NCBI GenBank assembly: GCA_934177485.1
Contig: CAKPPF010000004.1
Location: 1 to 64,000 of the forward strand
Length of the DNA stretch: 64,000 bases
Source: an uncultured Clostridia bacterium
GTDB lineage: Bacteria > Bacillota > Clostridia > TANB77 > CAG-508
Direction of reading: 5' to 3'
Shown here: positions 53,027 to 62,603 of the stretch, one piece after another
Numbering within the stretch: position 1 is the first letter of the stretch
Layout of the letters: each line of letters starts with the position of its first letter
Notes under the pieces: model-generated
Seen by the model: only the letters and a program-made list of their open reading frames with translations
What the model was told of the DNA's origin: nothing
Databases searched by the model: none
Program-made: the position numbers and the translations under genes

Positions 53027-54640
53027 TTATTTTTTAGAATATTCTCTATACCAATTTTCAATACCATAAAATACATTATAAGAATTTGGCTTTATGCTTC
53101 CTTTCAAATTTTTATTATATATTAAAGAACTAGTATTATAATTTAGACTTATGTATGGAACTTCTAAATTATATTTTTCTACTATACTTGAATACTCTTT
53201 TCTTATTTCATTTTCATCTTTTATATTTTGAGCTTTTAACAAAGTTTCTCTTATGCTTTCACTATTGTAATTAGCTAAGTTACCATCTCCAAAGTATTTC
53301 TCTAATGAAGGGCTGTATCCATATGTTGAATCAACTAAAATCATATCATAATTTTTATTATTTATATATTTATTATATTGTTCGTCTTTTGCTTCTATTA
53401 TTTTAATCTGTATTCCTATTTTTTCAAGATTTTCCTTAATCATATTTGCCATCTTTATCATATTGCTATTTTTGTTTGTAACTAGTTCTAGTTCTATTTT
53501 TAGATACTTACCATTTACTGTTTTTCTCCATTTTTTATTTTCGTATTTCCAATTGTTATCTACTAATAATCTTTTAGCATTATTAGAGTCATATTCAATA
53601 TATGTATTAGATTTATCATAAGCATAGCTTCCATAGTCTAAAGGAAAATTAGATACAATAGCATTCATATGCAAGTTATTTGCTATTTCATTTTTATCAA
53701 TTGATGCATTAATTGCTTGTCTAACTTCTATATTATTTAATATATTATTATCACAATTTAGTGCTAAATAACTATAGTTTCTATTTATATAATCAACTTT
53801 ATTATAATTCACATGTTTTAGGTATTCATCTATATCTTTGTTAGCTGTAGTAAAAATATCAATTTGACTTTCCTTAAATGCATTTATTGTTTCTGATAAT
53901 GAACTATAAAGTTTAAGATTTATTATATCCAACTTTGTACTTTTCTTATCAAAATTTGCAACACTCTTTTTAAGAATTATGTTATTATTGGTTGTCTCTG
54001 AAATATAATATCTTCCTGTTCCAACAGTTTTAATATTTTTGCTTTCTAATAAAAAATTATCTTCATTATAATATTTGCAAGATACAATTGGAAATATTAG
54101 ATTATATTCATAAAAAGGTATATCTTTATTTGTCTTTAGTTTTATTGTTGTTTCATCAATAACTTCAACTTCTTCTATATCTTTCACATTATAATAATAA
54201 ACAGAATCACTTCCAATTTTCTTTAGCATATCAATAGTAAATTCAACATCAAAAGCATCAAATTTGTTGCCATCATGCCACTTTATTCCATCTTTAAGTT
54301 TTATAACATATGTCTTATCTGCTATTTTTGAGCATTCTTTTGCTAAATCTGCTTCTAGCTTGTACTCATCTTGAGTTAATGTAAATAATGAATCAAATAT
54401 AAGCCTAGAAATATCCTGAACATTTTTGTTGTTACTTATTATAGGGTTAATATTATCAAATTCTATAATTCCTATTCTAATCTCGTTTGAGTCAACTTTT
54501 TCATTTTCAACACTTACATAATTCTCTGGTTTTATTTTCTCTTTTTTATTATCGTTCTTTGTAATAAATTTGTATATTCCAAATAATACTACAATCACCA
54601 AGATTAATATTATAATTCCTTTTGAAGAACTTTCCTTCAT
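53027..54640 (-). CDS. Oligopeptide-type ABC transporter substrate-binding protein
   Basis: This is a family 5 extracellular solute-binding protein (537 aa). The signature region ECSKIADKTYVIKLKDGIKWHDG and later FDAFDVEFTI and REYSSIVEKYN are typical of OppA-like proteins. The N-terminus is a membrane helix (residues 8-25) without a lipobox cysteine, so it appears to be anchored by the helix itself. No permease or ATPase genes are adjacent, so it works either with a distant transporter or as a sensor. GGAGAG precedes the ATG. Confidence 0.87.
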   Translation of the reverse strand: MKESSSKGIIILILVIVVLFGIYKFITKNDNKKEKIKPENYVSVENEKVDSNEIRIGIIEFDNINPIISNNKNVQDISRLIFDSLFTLTQDEYKLEADLAKECSKIADKTYVIKLKDGIKWHDGNKFDAFDVEFTIDMLKKIGSDSVYYYNVKDIEEVEVIDETTIKLKTNKDIPFYEYNLIFPIVSCKYYNEDNFLLESKNIKTVGTGRYYISETTNNNIILKKSVANFDKKSTKLDIINLKLYSSLSETINAFKESQIDIFTTANKDIDEYLKHVNYNKVDYINRNYSYLALNCDNNILNNIEVRQAINASIDKNEIANNLHMNAIVSNFPLDYGSYAYDKSNTYIEYDSNNAKRLLVDNNWKYENKKWRKTVNGKYLKIELELVTNKNSNMIKMANMIKENLEKIGIQIKIIEAKDEQYNKYINNKNYDMILVDSTYGYSPSLEKYFGDGNLANYNSESIRETLLKAQNIKDENEIRKEYSSIVEKYNLEVPYISLNYNTSSLIYNKNLKGSIKPNSYNVFYGIENWYREYSKK

Positions 54641-54742
54641 TTTTCTCTCCTATATTATTAATTTATATATACATAATATAATATTTTGCATTATTTTTCA
54701 ATCATTCCAACAATAACATGCTTAAATTTTTATACATAATGA

Positions 54743-54782
54743 AAAATAGTTATATGATTTTTATTGTCATATAACTATTTTG
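54743..54782 (-). terminator. Intrinsic terminator of spoVS
   Basis: On the minus strand the arms AATAGTTATATGA and TCATATAACTATT are followed by TTT. Confidence 0.82.
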
Positions 54783-54824
54783 GGTATAATATCAAAAATA
54801 TTATTTATCTATTTAAAATTTATT

Positions 54825-55088
54825 TTAAACTCTTGATTCAACAATTATTTTTATTCCCGTTCTGTCTTCCCCTTCAACTTCCACTTCAGCGAATGCTGGT
54901 ACACATACAAGATCAACCCCTGATGGTGCAACAAAACCTCTTGCAATAGCTACTGCCTTTATTGCTTGATTTAATGCTCCTGCTCCTATTGCTTGCATTT
55001 CTGCTTTGTTAGATTCCTTAACTAGGCCTGCTATTGCCCCTGCAACTGAATTTGGATTTGATTTTGCTGAAATTTTTAAAACTTCCAT
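54825..55088 (-). CDS. spoVS: Stage V sporulation protein S
   Basis: SpoVS is a small nucleic-acid-binding protein needed for normal sporulation and coat assembly. The 87 residues are highly conserved: MEVLKISAKSNPNSVAGAIA, then AIGAGALNQAIKAVAIARGF and ending GIKIIVESRV. AGGAGG lies before the ATG at 55088, and the in-frame codons upstream are ignored. It follows ymdB, as in Bacillus. Confidence 0.97.
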   Translation of the reverse strand: MEVLKISAKSNPNSVAGAIAGLVKESNKAEMQAIGAGALNQAIKAVAIARGFVAPSGVDLVCVPAFAEVEVEGEDRTGIKIIVESRV

Positions 55089-55214
55089 TTTTTTCCTCCT
55101 AAATATAAATTTTGTTTCATTTGAGAACAATTAATTTATATTATATTGTTACACATTTGTCTAGTGTTTTTTGGAAATTGTTGGAAATTTTGTATGTTCT
55201 TTTCATTGCTTTTT

Positions 55215-55985
55215 CTACATATTTATTCTGGATATGTTTTCTGTTCGACCGTTTTCGTCATTAATACTAAATAAACAACCATTAAGTTTGCACTTTCCTT
55301 CTGCAAGTTTATATTTTTCTGGAAGTGTAGTTACAAATCTTTTTATTGATGCACCTTTTTCCATTCCTATTACCGAATTAATTGGACCAGTCATTCCTAT
55401 ATCTGTTATATATGCAGTTCCTTTAGGTAAAATAGTTTCGTCAGAAGTTTGAACATGTGTATGTGTTCCAAATATAATATTTGCTTTACCATCTAAATAA
55501 CTTGCAAATGCAATTTTTTCTGCTGTTGCTTCTGCATGAAAGTCTATAATGATATAATCAGATATATCTTTTATGTTATTAATAATTTCTTCTACAATTA
55601 AAAATGGATTTTCTGTTAAAATTCCCATATTTGTTCTACCTAATGCGTTAATTACTGCAATTTTTTTGTTTTTACAACTATATATATTATATCCTTTTCC
55701 ACATACTCCTTTAGGATAATTTGCTGGTCGTATTAACCTTTCATTATCAATAATATTAAAAACGTCCTTTTTAGCCCATGTATGATTTCCTAGAGTTACC
55801 ACATCTGCTCCAGCAAGTATTATTTGATTAAACAATTTTTCTGTAATTCCCATTCCACCTGCAACATTTTCTCCATTTACAATTACAAAATCTATATTAT
55901 TTTCTTTTTTTAAATTAGGTAGATTTTCCTTTAATTTTAAAAGGCCATTTTCTCCAACTATATCTCCAACTGTAAGAATATTCAT
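55215..55985 (-). CDS. ymdB: YmdB-family metallophosphoesterase
   Basis: YmdB hydrolyses 2',3'-cyclic nucleotides and influences biofilm and motility decisions. The 256-residue protein shows the dimetal motifs GDIVGENGL, VNGENVAGGMGI, TLGNHTWAK, DFHAEATAEK and GTHTHVQTSD. Length matches the family. The conserved cluster rny-ymdB-spoVS is kept, but a foreign-looking plus-strand gene and a repeat now lie between rny and ymdB. GAGGAA precedes the ATG. Confidence 0.94.
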   Translation of the reverse strand: MNILTVGDIVGENGLLKLKENLPNLKKENNIDFVIVNGENVAGGMGITEKLFNQIILAGADVVTLGNHTWAKKDVFNIIDNERLIRPANYPKGVCGKGYNIYSCKNKKIAVINALGRTNMGILTENPFLIVEEIINNIKDISDYIIIDFHAEATAEKIAFASYLDGKANIIFGTHTHVQTSDETILPKGTAYITDIGMTGPINSVIGMEKGASIKRFVTTLPEKYKLAEGKCKLNGCLFSINDENGRTENISRINM

Positions 55986-56061
55986 ATTTATTCCTCTTTT
56001 CTTGTTTTTTAATATATAATACTATATTTTAAATATTAATGCAATTGAAAATTGACATAAT

Positions 56062-56090
56062 TTGTGTTTTTACTATTTTTGTGCTATAAT
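56062..56090 (+). promoter_or_regulatory. Promoter TTGTGT-N17-TATAAT
   Basis: The -10 box is perfect and the -35 box weak. A consensus TTGACA lies ten bases further upstream with too long a spacer. It drives the gene at 56155. Confidence 0.55.
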
Positions 56091-56154
56091 TTAAGTATGC
56101 CATTTGTTTTTCCCTTATAAATGGTAAATAAAACTTAAGGGGGTTCAAACTTAT

Positions 56155-56484
56155 ATGAAGTTTGATGAAATCATTCGGGTAGTCGGAGTAAATCCCAGTA
56201 TTTTTCCTAAAATCAATCAGATTGATCTTGTTCTTTATGATCGCAAAGACAGGATTGAGATAGGTGACAATATTAAATTCGCTGAAGAACTCTTTAAAAA
56301 TAACTATAAAGAAGGTTTGCGTTTTATTAATTACCTTATTTCGATGGAAAGAAGTTCAAAATCGATTTCAAGTATTTCTGTCTTGATCGATGATCACTGT
56401 GTAGTTTTGTTTTACAAAACTCCGAACGCCAAATTTTTTAGGCGTATACCCAGATCTATGTCATCTTTGGATTACATGGATTAA
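56155..56484 (+). CDS. Hypothetical protein in a single-gene cassette
   Basis: The 109-residue protein is not recognised. It is soluble, mixed alpha/beta, with a predicted helix IKFAEELFKNNYKEGLRFI and strands SVLIDDHCVVLFYK. It uses CGG, CGC, CGT and ATC codons and is noticeably richer in GC than the flanking rny and ymdB genes. AAGGGGG precedes the ATG. It lies on the opposite strand to its neighbours with its own promoter and a GC-rich terminator, splitting the rny-ymdB pair, which points to acquisition. Confidence 0.65.
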   Translation: MKFDEIIRVVGVNPSIFPKINQIDLVLYDRKDRIEIGDNIKFAEELFKNNYKEGLRFINYLISMERSSKSISSISVLIDDHCVVLFYKTPNAKFFRRIPRSMSSLDYMD

Positions 56485-56485
56485 A

Positions 56486-56520
56486 AAAGCCGGATCGTTT
56501 TTTAACGGTCCGGCTTTGTT
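56486..56520 (+). terminator. Intrinsic terminator of the cassette gene
   Basis: The arms AAAGCCGGATCG and CGGTCCGGCTTT are followed by a TGTTT tail. It is much more GC-rich than other terminators here except that at 21522. Confidence 0.9.
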
Positions 56521-56613
56521 TATATAGTATGAAATTTCTCATTTCCTACTATATAAAAATGCTATAATCGCTATTGCCTTTGTGATTTCCTCATTTCGTT
56601 CGGAAACTCAAAT
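56520..56613 (-). repeat. Modular palindromic repeat, hybrid (type B core with type A tail)
   Basis: On the minus strand it has the type B core (TTTGAGTTTCC..GGAAATC.CAAAGGCAATAGCG) followed by the type A terminal palindrome (TATATAGTAGGAAATGAG). The 5' hairpin is missing and the copy ends at the rny stop codon. It shows that modules have been exchanged. Confidence 0.82.
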
Positions 56614-56614
56614 T

Positions 56615-58156
56615 TTATTTTGCGTATTCAATTGTTCTGGTTTCTCTAATTACATTTACTTTTATTTGTCCTGGGTATTCCATTTCATTTTCAACTTTTT
56701 TAGCAACATCTCTAGCTAGAACTGTCATATCGGCATCAGATATTTTATCTGGTTTTACTATAATTCTAATTTCACGTCCTGCTTGTATTGCAAATGATTT
56801 GTCAACACCATCAAAAGAATTTGCAATTTCTTCAAGATTTTGTAATCTTTTAATGTATGCGTCTAATGTTTCTCTTCTTGCTCCTGGTCTTGAAGCAGAT
56901 ATTGCATCTGCAGCTTGTACAAGTACAGCTTCTAATGTTTTTGGTTCAACATCACCATGATGAGCTTCTACTGCATTAATAATTAAATCATTTTCTTTAA
57001 ATTTTCTTAATACTTCAACACCAAGTTCAACGTGTGTTCCTTCCATATCATGGTCTAACGCTTTTCCTATGTCGTGTAATAATCCAGCACGTCTTGCTCT
57101 AGTTGAATCTAATCCTAGTTCTTCAGCCATTATTCTTGCTAAATTTGAAACTTCTATAGAATGGTTTAAAACATTTTGACCATAACTTGTTCTGTATTTT
57201 AGTTTTCCCAATAATTTAACAATTTCTGGATTTAGTCCCATAACTCCTGTTTCTAATGTTGCTCTTTCTCCTTCTGCTTTAATTGTTGCTGCTATTTCTT
57301 CTTTTGCTTTTTCAACCATTTCTTCAATTTTTGCAGGATGGATTCTTCCATCATCTATTAATTTTTCTAGAGCTAATTTAGCAACTTCTCTTCTTAATGG
57401 ATCAAAGCCAGATATAACAACAGCGTCAGGTGTATCATCAATTATCAAATCTATTCCAGTTAGGGTCTCTAAAGTTTTTATATTTCTACCCTCTCTACCA
57501 ATTATTCTACCTTTCATATCATCGTTAGGTAAATTAACTATAGAAACTGTTGTCTCAGATGTATGATCTGCTGCACATTTTTGAATTGCATAACTTAATA
57601 TTTCTTTGGCATTTTTATTAGCTTCCTCTTTTGCTTTGCCTTCTATATCTTTTATAAGTAATGCTTTTTCTGTGTTTAATTGTTTTTCTAACTCTGATAG
57701 CAATTGTTTTTTTGCATCTTCTGAAGATAATCCAGATATTCTTTGCAATTCTTGCATTTGTTTGTTGAATATTTCCTGTACATCTTCTTTTTTCTTTTCA
57801 ATTTCCTGAAATTCTTTATCTAGTGCTCTTTCTTTTTTGTCATATGTTTCAATACGTCTATCTAGATTTTCTTCTTTTTGTATTAGTCTTCTTTCTTGAC
57901 TTTGTACTTCGCCTCTTCTTTCTCTAATCTCTTTATCTAGTTCATCCCTAGATTTCATAATTTCTTCTTTAGCTTTTAAAATCTCTTCTTTCTTTATGCT
58001 TACTGCATCTTTTTTTGCATCTTCTAATAATCTTTTTGCTTCATTTTCTGCACTTGTTATTTTTGATTCAGCTGATTTTTTTCTTATAACTATACCTATT
58101 GGTATAAATATAGCTCCTGAGATTAGAACAGTGGCGATAATAATTATTGCATTCAT
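56615..58156 (-). CDS. rny: Ribonuclease Y
   Basis: RNase Y is the membrane-anchored endoribonuclease that starts mRNA decay in Firmicutes. Its 513 residues comprise an N-terminal membrane helix (about 3-22) and a long Glu/Lys-rich coiled coil (30-190). A KH domain (VNLPNDDMKGRIIGREGRNIKTLETLTGID) and an HD domain (RRAGLLHDIGKALDHDMEGTHVELG) follow. GAGGGA precedes the ATG. Confidence 0.97.
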   Translation of the reverse strand: MNAIIIIATVLISGAIFIPIGIVIRKKSAESKITSAENEAKRLLEDAKKDAVSIKKEEILKAKEEIMKSRDELDKEIRERRGEVQSQERRLIQKEENLDRRIETYDKKERALDKEFQEIEKKKEDVQEIFNKQMQELQRISGLSSEDAKKQLLSELEKQLNTEKALLIKDIEGKAKEEANKNAKEILSYAIQKCAADHTSETTVSIVNLPNDDMKGRIIGREGRNIKTLETLTGIDLIIDDTPDAVVISGFDPLRREVAKLALEKLIDDGRIHPAKIEEMVEKAKEEIAATIKAEGERATLETGVMGLNPEIVKLLGKLKYRTSYGQNVLNHSIEVSNLARIMAEELGLDSTRARRAGLLHDIGKALDHDMEGTHVELGVEVLRKFKENDLIINAVEAHHGDVEPKTLEAVLVQAADAISASRPGARRETLDAYIKRLQNLEEIANSFDGVDKSFAIQAGREIRIIVKPDKISDADMTVLARDVAKKVENEMEYPGQIKVNVIRETRTIEYAK

Positions 58157-58302
58157 AATTATATCCCTCTTTTCTATTAAATTTTCAATGTTCTAATATA
58201 TATTTAATTCACTTATTAATTTATATAATAAAACTTACCTATTCTATTTTACATTTTATATATCAAACTGTCAAGTGCTTTCATATTTTATTCACAAAAG
58301 GA

Positions 58303-58494
58303 TTAATTCTCATTACCTCTTTTTTCAATCTTTGTAATCATTTTTAATGCTTTAGGTCTTTCAAGCATTATAACATGTCCACATCCTTGGCATTCCATTT
58401 TAAAGTCTACACCTACTCTTGTAATTTTCCATAATTTACTTCCACATGGATGGACTTTTTTTGTTCTTACAATATCACCAATGTTATATTCCAT
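58303..58494 (-). CDS. DUF951 family protein
   Basis: The 63-residue protein matches DUF951: YNIGDIVRTKKVHPCGSKLW, then FKMECQGCGHVIMLERPKAL. Three cysteines (one in HPCG, two in CQGC) suggest a metal site. The family is small, conserved in Firmicutes and of unknown function, often near replication or tRNA genes. GGAG precedes the ATG. Confidence 0.9.
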   Translation of the reverse strand: MEYNIGDIVRTKKVHPCGSKLWKITRVGVDFKMECQGCGHVIMLERPKALKMITKIEKRGNEN

Positions 58495-58540
58495 AATTTA
58501 AACTCCTTTAATGAATTATAATTTGTATAAATATTAGTAT

Positions 58541-58625
58541 GGGTCTTTTAATATAAAATTTTTTCAAGTTCCTGCTTCGCTCCACTCAGAAGCGTCACTT
58601 TCAAAAATTTATATTAAAAGGCCCA
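58541..58625. repeat. Long inverted repeat with an internal hairpin
   Basis: Arms of about 23 bases (TGGGTCTTTTAATATAAA and its complement with one G-T type change) flank a loop of about 38 bases. The loop contains its own GCTTC...GAAGC stem. It lies in the 255-base gap between gltX and the DUF951 gene. It could terminate gltX or be a small mobile element; no second copy was noticed. Confidence 0.6.
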
Positions 58626-58749
58626 TTATTAATTAACATATAATAGATAAAACTTTAAAATAGCATTGTATCTATCTTTTCTTCCTATACATATTTTTAA
58701 TTTTTTATTTTTTCAGTTATTCAAAACGTCATACACATACAACTAAAAT

Positions 58750-60399
58750 TTAATTAAATTCTTTTAATCTTTTTATTACTGTGTCTTTTCCTAATACTTT
58801 TATTATTTCATATAAGTCCGGAGTATTTGTTTTAGATGTTACTGCTATTCTTATTAGTGTACTCACATCTCCAACGTGTGCCTCATATTTTTCTGGATTT
58901 GCTTTAAATTCTTTTACTTCTCTTGCATAACCAAATTCTTCTGCTAGGTCTTTTAATTTATCAAACCATGTTTGTTTATCGTCATTTATGTCAAAATATT
59001 TATCTGCATAAGTATTTAGTATTTCCTTTATTTTTTCTTTGTCTGTGATTTTTTGTAGTTCATAGTTTGATTTTATTTTTTCAAATTCTTCATCAAACAT
59101 ATATCCTATGTTTTCTTTTAAATCAGACCATTTTGCAATATCTTTTCTTGGCTTTTCATTTCCTCTTTCTATTCCTAATACTTTAAGTGTATAATCTTTA
59201 TTTTTTTGCAATAATTCAAATAATTCTTTATCATATTTATTTGCCCATTTAATTGCATTTTCATATACTTCTTCTGCTGAATATTTTGATATTACAATTT
59301 TTGATACATCTAAAAGTTTTACCATATCAAATAAAGCTCCGCTTACACTCATTTTATTTAGTTGGAAATCAAATTCAGAAATATCTGCATTTTTGTTTTG
59401 TTTTCTCCAGTTTTCAAAATTAGAGTTTGCAATATTTAATAAATATTCTTTTACTGCCAAACTTGGTATTCCTTGCTCATCATAATAGCTAACTGCTGCT
59501 TCTTTATCTTTTCTTTTACTTAATTTACGTTTGTTTCCATTATCATTTTTCATTATTGGAGCAATGTGGCAATACTTTGGAGCTTTAAATCCAATTTCTT
59601 GAAAAAGTTGTAAATGAAGTGGCACAGATGATAACCATTCATCACTTCTTATTACATGTGTTGTATGCATTAAATGGTCATCAACTAAATGTGCAAAATG
59701 ATAAGTTGGAAGTCCATCTGCTTTTATTATTACTATATCTTGGTCGTTTTCTGGAAAGTCTACATTTCCTTTTATAACGTCTTTATGTTTTATTTTTCTG
59801 TCTTCTCTTCCTGGTGATCTAAATCTTATTATATATGGTACCCCAGCCTTAATCTTTTCTGCTGCTTCATCTATAGGAAGGTTTCTATATTTTGCCCATA
59901 CTCCATAGTATCCAGGTCTTACTTTTGCTGCTTCTTGTTTTTTTCTCATTTCATCTAATTCTTCTGCTGTTGCAAAACATGGGTAAGCCTTTCCAATAGA
60001 TATCATATATTTTGCATATGCTTCATATATTTCTTTTCTATTGCTTTGTTTATATGGTCCATAATTTCCAATTTCTTCATTTTCAGCAATTTGTCCTTCA
60101 TCTGGGCTCATGTCAAAATCTCTTAGTGAATTTACAATACCTGTTACACCATTTTCAATTTCTCTTTTTTGGTCTGTATCTTCTATTCTTAAGAAAAATA
60201 CTCCATTTGTCTTTTTTGCTGCTGTTCTTGCAACAAGTGCTTGATATAACCCTCCAATGTGCACAAATCCAGTTGGACTTGGAGCAAATCTTGTTACTAT
60301 TGCTCCTTCTGGTAAATTTCTTGCTGGATATTTTTCTTCATAATATGAAATATCCTTTGCATTTGGAAATATTAAATTTGCTAAATCTTTATAATCCAT
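58750..60399 (-). CDS. gltX: Glutamate--tRNA ligase
   Basis: The class I synthetase charges tRNA-Glu (one such tRNA is at 41826). It has the HIGH-type motif in PSPTGFVHIGGLYQAL and the KMSKS-type motif KLSKRKD. At 549 residues it is longer than the usual 480, matching a clostridial subgroup with an extended anticodon-binding part. ATG 60399 is preferred because GGAGG lies eight bases upstream; the ATG at 60414 overlaps that site. It starts about 20 bases after the ribonuclease J stop, so the two are likely co-transcribed. Confidence 0.95.
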   Translation of the reverse strand: MDYKDLANLIFPNAKDISYYEEKYPARNLPEGAIVTRFAPSPTGFVHIGGLYQALVARTAAKKTNGVFFLRIEDTDQKREIENGVTGIVNSLRDFDMSPDEGQIAENEEIGNYGPYKQSNRKEIYEAYAKYMISIGKAYPCFATAEELDEMRKKQEAAKVRPGYYGVWAKYRNLPIDEAAEKIKAGVPYIIRFRSPGREDRKIKHKDVIKGNVDFPENDQDIVIIKADGLPTYHFAHLVDDHLMHTTHVIRSDEWLSSVPLHLQLFQEIGFKAPKYCHIAPIMKNDNGNKRKLSKRKDKEAAVSYYDEQGIPSLAVKEYLLNIANSNFENWRKQNKNADISEFDFQLNKMSVSGALFDMVKLLDVSKIVISKYSAEEVYENAIKWANKYDKELFELLQKNKDYTLKVLGIERGNEKPRKDIAKWSDLKENIGYMFDEEFEKIKSNYELQKITDKEKIKEILNTYADKYFDINDDKQTWFDKLKDLAEEFGYAREVKEFKANPEKYEAHVGDVSTLIRIAVTSKTNTPDLYEIIKVLGKDTVIKRLKEFN

Positions 60400-60419
60400 T
60401 TTTTGGTCCTCCATTCTTT

Positions 60420-62279
60420 CTATACCTCTGTAATAATAGGCAATATCATTGGATTTCTTTTTGTTTTTACAAAAATATAATCTCTTAGTCCATCTTTTAA
60501 ATTTGTTTTAATTCCACTCCAATCTTTTATTCCCTTTTCTTCACATTTATATAATTCTCGTTGAACTACGCTTTTTACTTCATCCATTAAATTTTCTGAT
60601 TCTTTAACATATACAAATCCTCTTGAAATAATTTCTGGTCCTGCAACAACTATTCCATTTGAATCCATTGTTAAAACAATTATTATTAATCCGTCTTGTG
60701 ATAAGTGTTGTCTATCTCTTAATACTACATTTCCAACATCTCCTACACCTAATCCGTCAACTAGAACTCTTCCAGATTGTACTGTTCCAACCATTTTTGC
60801 ACTATTTTCAGAGATTTCCATTACTCTACCATTATTCATTATAAATATATTTTCTGGTGGTATTCCAACGCTTACCGCTGTTCTAGCATGAGCCATTAAT
60901 TGCCTATATTCTCCATGAACAGGCAAGAAATATTTAGGTCTTACTAATGATAACATTAGCTTTTGCTCTTCTTGGCATGCGTGTCCAGAAACGTGAATAT
61001 CTGCTAATGAACTATATACAACTTCTGCTCCAATTTGCATTAAGTCATCTATAACTTTAGATACATACTTTTCGTTTCCTGGTATTGGATTTGCGGATAT
61101 AATAATTAAATCATTTGGTGTTATCTCTACTTTTTTGTGTTCACCAGAGGCCATTCTTGTAAGAGCTGACATTGCTTCTCCTTGGCTTCCAGTAGTAAGT
61201 ATTACTAATTGATCATCTGTATAGTTTTTAATCATATCGATGTCAATAAAAGTATTTTCTGGTACTTGTATATATCCTAGTTCCATTGCAGTTGTTATTA
61301 CATTTATCATACTTCTTCCACATACAGATACTTTTCTACCATATTTAACTGCTGAATTAACTATCTGTTGTATTCTATGAATATTTGAAGCAAATGTAGC
61401 AACAACAATTCTCTTTGTGCAGTTTAAGAATAATTTGTCAAATACTTCTCCAACTGTGCTTTCTGACATTGTATACCCTTTTCGTTCAGAGTTTGTACTA
61501 TCTGAAAGCAAGGCTAAAACGCCTTTATTTCCTAATTCTGCAAGTCTTCCAAAATCTGTCTTTTCATTATCTATTGGTGTATAATCTATTTTAAAATCTC
61601 CAGTATGAACAATTATTCCAGCAGGCGTATGAATTGCAAGTGCTACTGAGTCTGGTATACTATGACAACTTCTTATAAATTCTACTTTCATTTTGCCAAG
61701 GTTTACTTTATCTCCTTGATTTACTACTTTTAGTTTAGTGCTTTTTAACAATTTGTGTTCTTCAAGTTTATTTCTTATTAAGCCAGCAGTTAGTTTAGTA
61801 GCATATATTGGTACATTTATCTGTTTTAAAAAATATGGTATGGCTCCTATATGGTCCTCGTGTCCATGAGTTATTACCATTCCTTTTATCTTCTCTTTGT
61901 TTCTTTCTAAATATGATATGTCTGGTATAACTAAATCAACCCCAAGCATGTCATCTTCTGGAAATGCTAAGCCACAATCTACTATTATTATTTCATTTTC
62001 ATATTCAAAAACAGTAATATTTTTACCAATCTCCAAAAGTCCTCCTAAAGGTATTATTTTTATTGGACTTTTTTTAAATCTAAATTCATTGTTATTTTCC
62101 TTTGCTTGTTTTGGTTGTTTAGCTTGTTTAGCTTTTTTTGTGTTTTTTTCTTTTTTTTCAGTTTCTAAATTTTTTAAAGTATTTTTTCGATAATTTTTTC
62201 TATATGGAGTCTTTTTCTTTGCTTTAGAGGGATTATTTTTTTCTTCTAAAGTCTCAATGTTATTTTTGTTTTCTTCCAT
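60420..62279 (-). CDS. Ribonuclease J
   Basis: This MBL/beta-CASP ribonuclease has 5'-3' exo- and endonuclease activity, central to mRNA decay and rRNA maturation. A basic Lys-rich extension of about 70 residues precedes the core: MVITHGHEDHIGAIPYFL metal site, GDFKIDYTPI, SDSTNSERKGYT, then VSGHACQEEQKLML and FLPVHGEYRQLMAHA. At 619 residues it is slightly longer than RNase J1 because of that extension. GGAAAGAAAGGA precedes the ATG. Whether it is J1 or J2 cannot be told. Confidence 0.95.
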   Translation of the reverse strand: MEENKNNIETLEEKNNPSKAKKKTPYRKNYRKNTLKNLETEKKEKNTKKAKQAKQPKQAKENNNEFRFKKSPIKIIPLGGLLEIGKNITVFEYENEIIIVDCGLAFPEDDMLGVDLVIPDISYLERNKEKIKGMVITHGHEDHIGAIPYFLKQINVPIYATKLTAGLIRNKLEEHKLLKSTKLKVVNQGDKVNLGKMKVEFIRSCHSIPDSVALAIHTPAGIIVHTGDFKIDYTPIDNEKTDFGRLAELGNKGVLALLSDSTNSERKGYTMSESTVGEVFDKLFLNCTKRIVVATFASNIHRIQQIVNSAVKYGRKVSVCGRSMINVITTAMELGYIQVPENTFIDIDMIKNYTDDQLVILTTGSQGEAMSALTRMASGEHKKVEITPNDLIIISANPIPGNEKYVSKVIDDLMQIGAEVVYSSLADIHVSGHACQEEQKLMLSLVRPKYFLPVHGEYRQLMAHARTAVSVGIPPENIFIMNNGRVMEISENSAKMVGTVQSGRVLVDGLGVGDVGNVVLRDRQHLSQDGLIIIVLTMDSNGIVVAGPEIISRGFVYVKESENLMDEVKSVVQRELYKCEEKGIKDWSGIKTNLKDGLRDYIFVKTKRNPMILPIITEV

Positions 62280-62603
62280 TTTCCTTCCTTTCTTTTATGT
62301 ATTAAAAAGTATCAATTCTTTTAATTTTTAGAGCAAACTCTTGCTAATTGTCTATTTTTATTTCAAGCATATAATGCCTTATATACAATATTCTCCCATC
62401 ATATAAAGCTTATATTTCTTAACGTAAAATAGAAATAAAAGATATATATTGGATTTTTATTTTCATATATATCTTTGTACTATTTAAATTACTCCTATTT
62501 TAGATAAATACTTAATACATTTATATATAATTTAATCTCTTCTTTACCACCTTTGGGTAACAACTGTTATTATTATACATCAAATGTAAACATATGTCAA
62601 ATA
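62280..62603. other. Non-coding gap upstream of the ribonuclease J gene
   Basis: The 324 bases are very AT-rich. One hairpin is visible at about 62436-62475 (AAAGATATATA.../...TATATATCTTT), possibly terminating the ROK gene on the minus strand. A small TTACCcacctttGGGTAA palindrome lies at about 62553-62570. No gene, known RNA or clear promoter was recognised. Confidence 0.4.
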
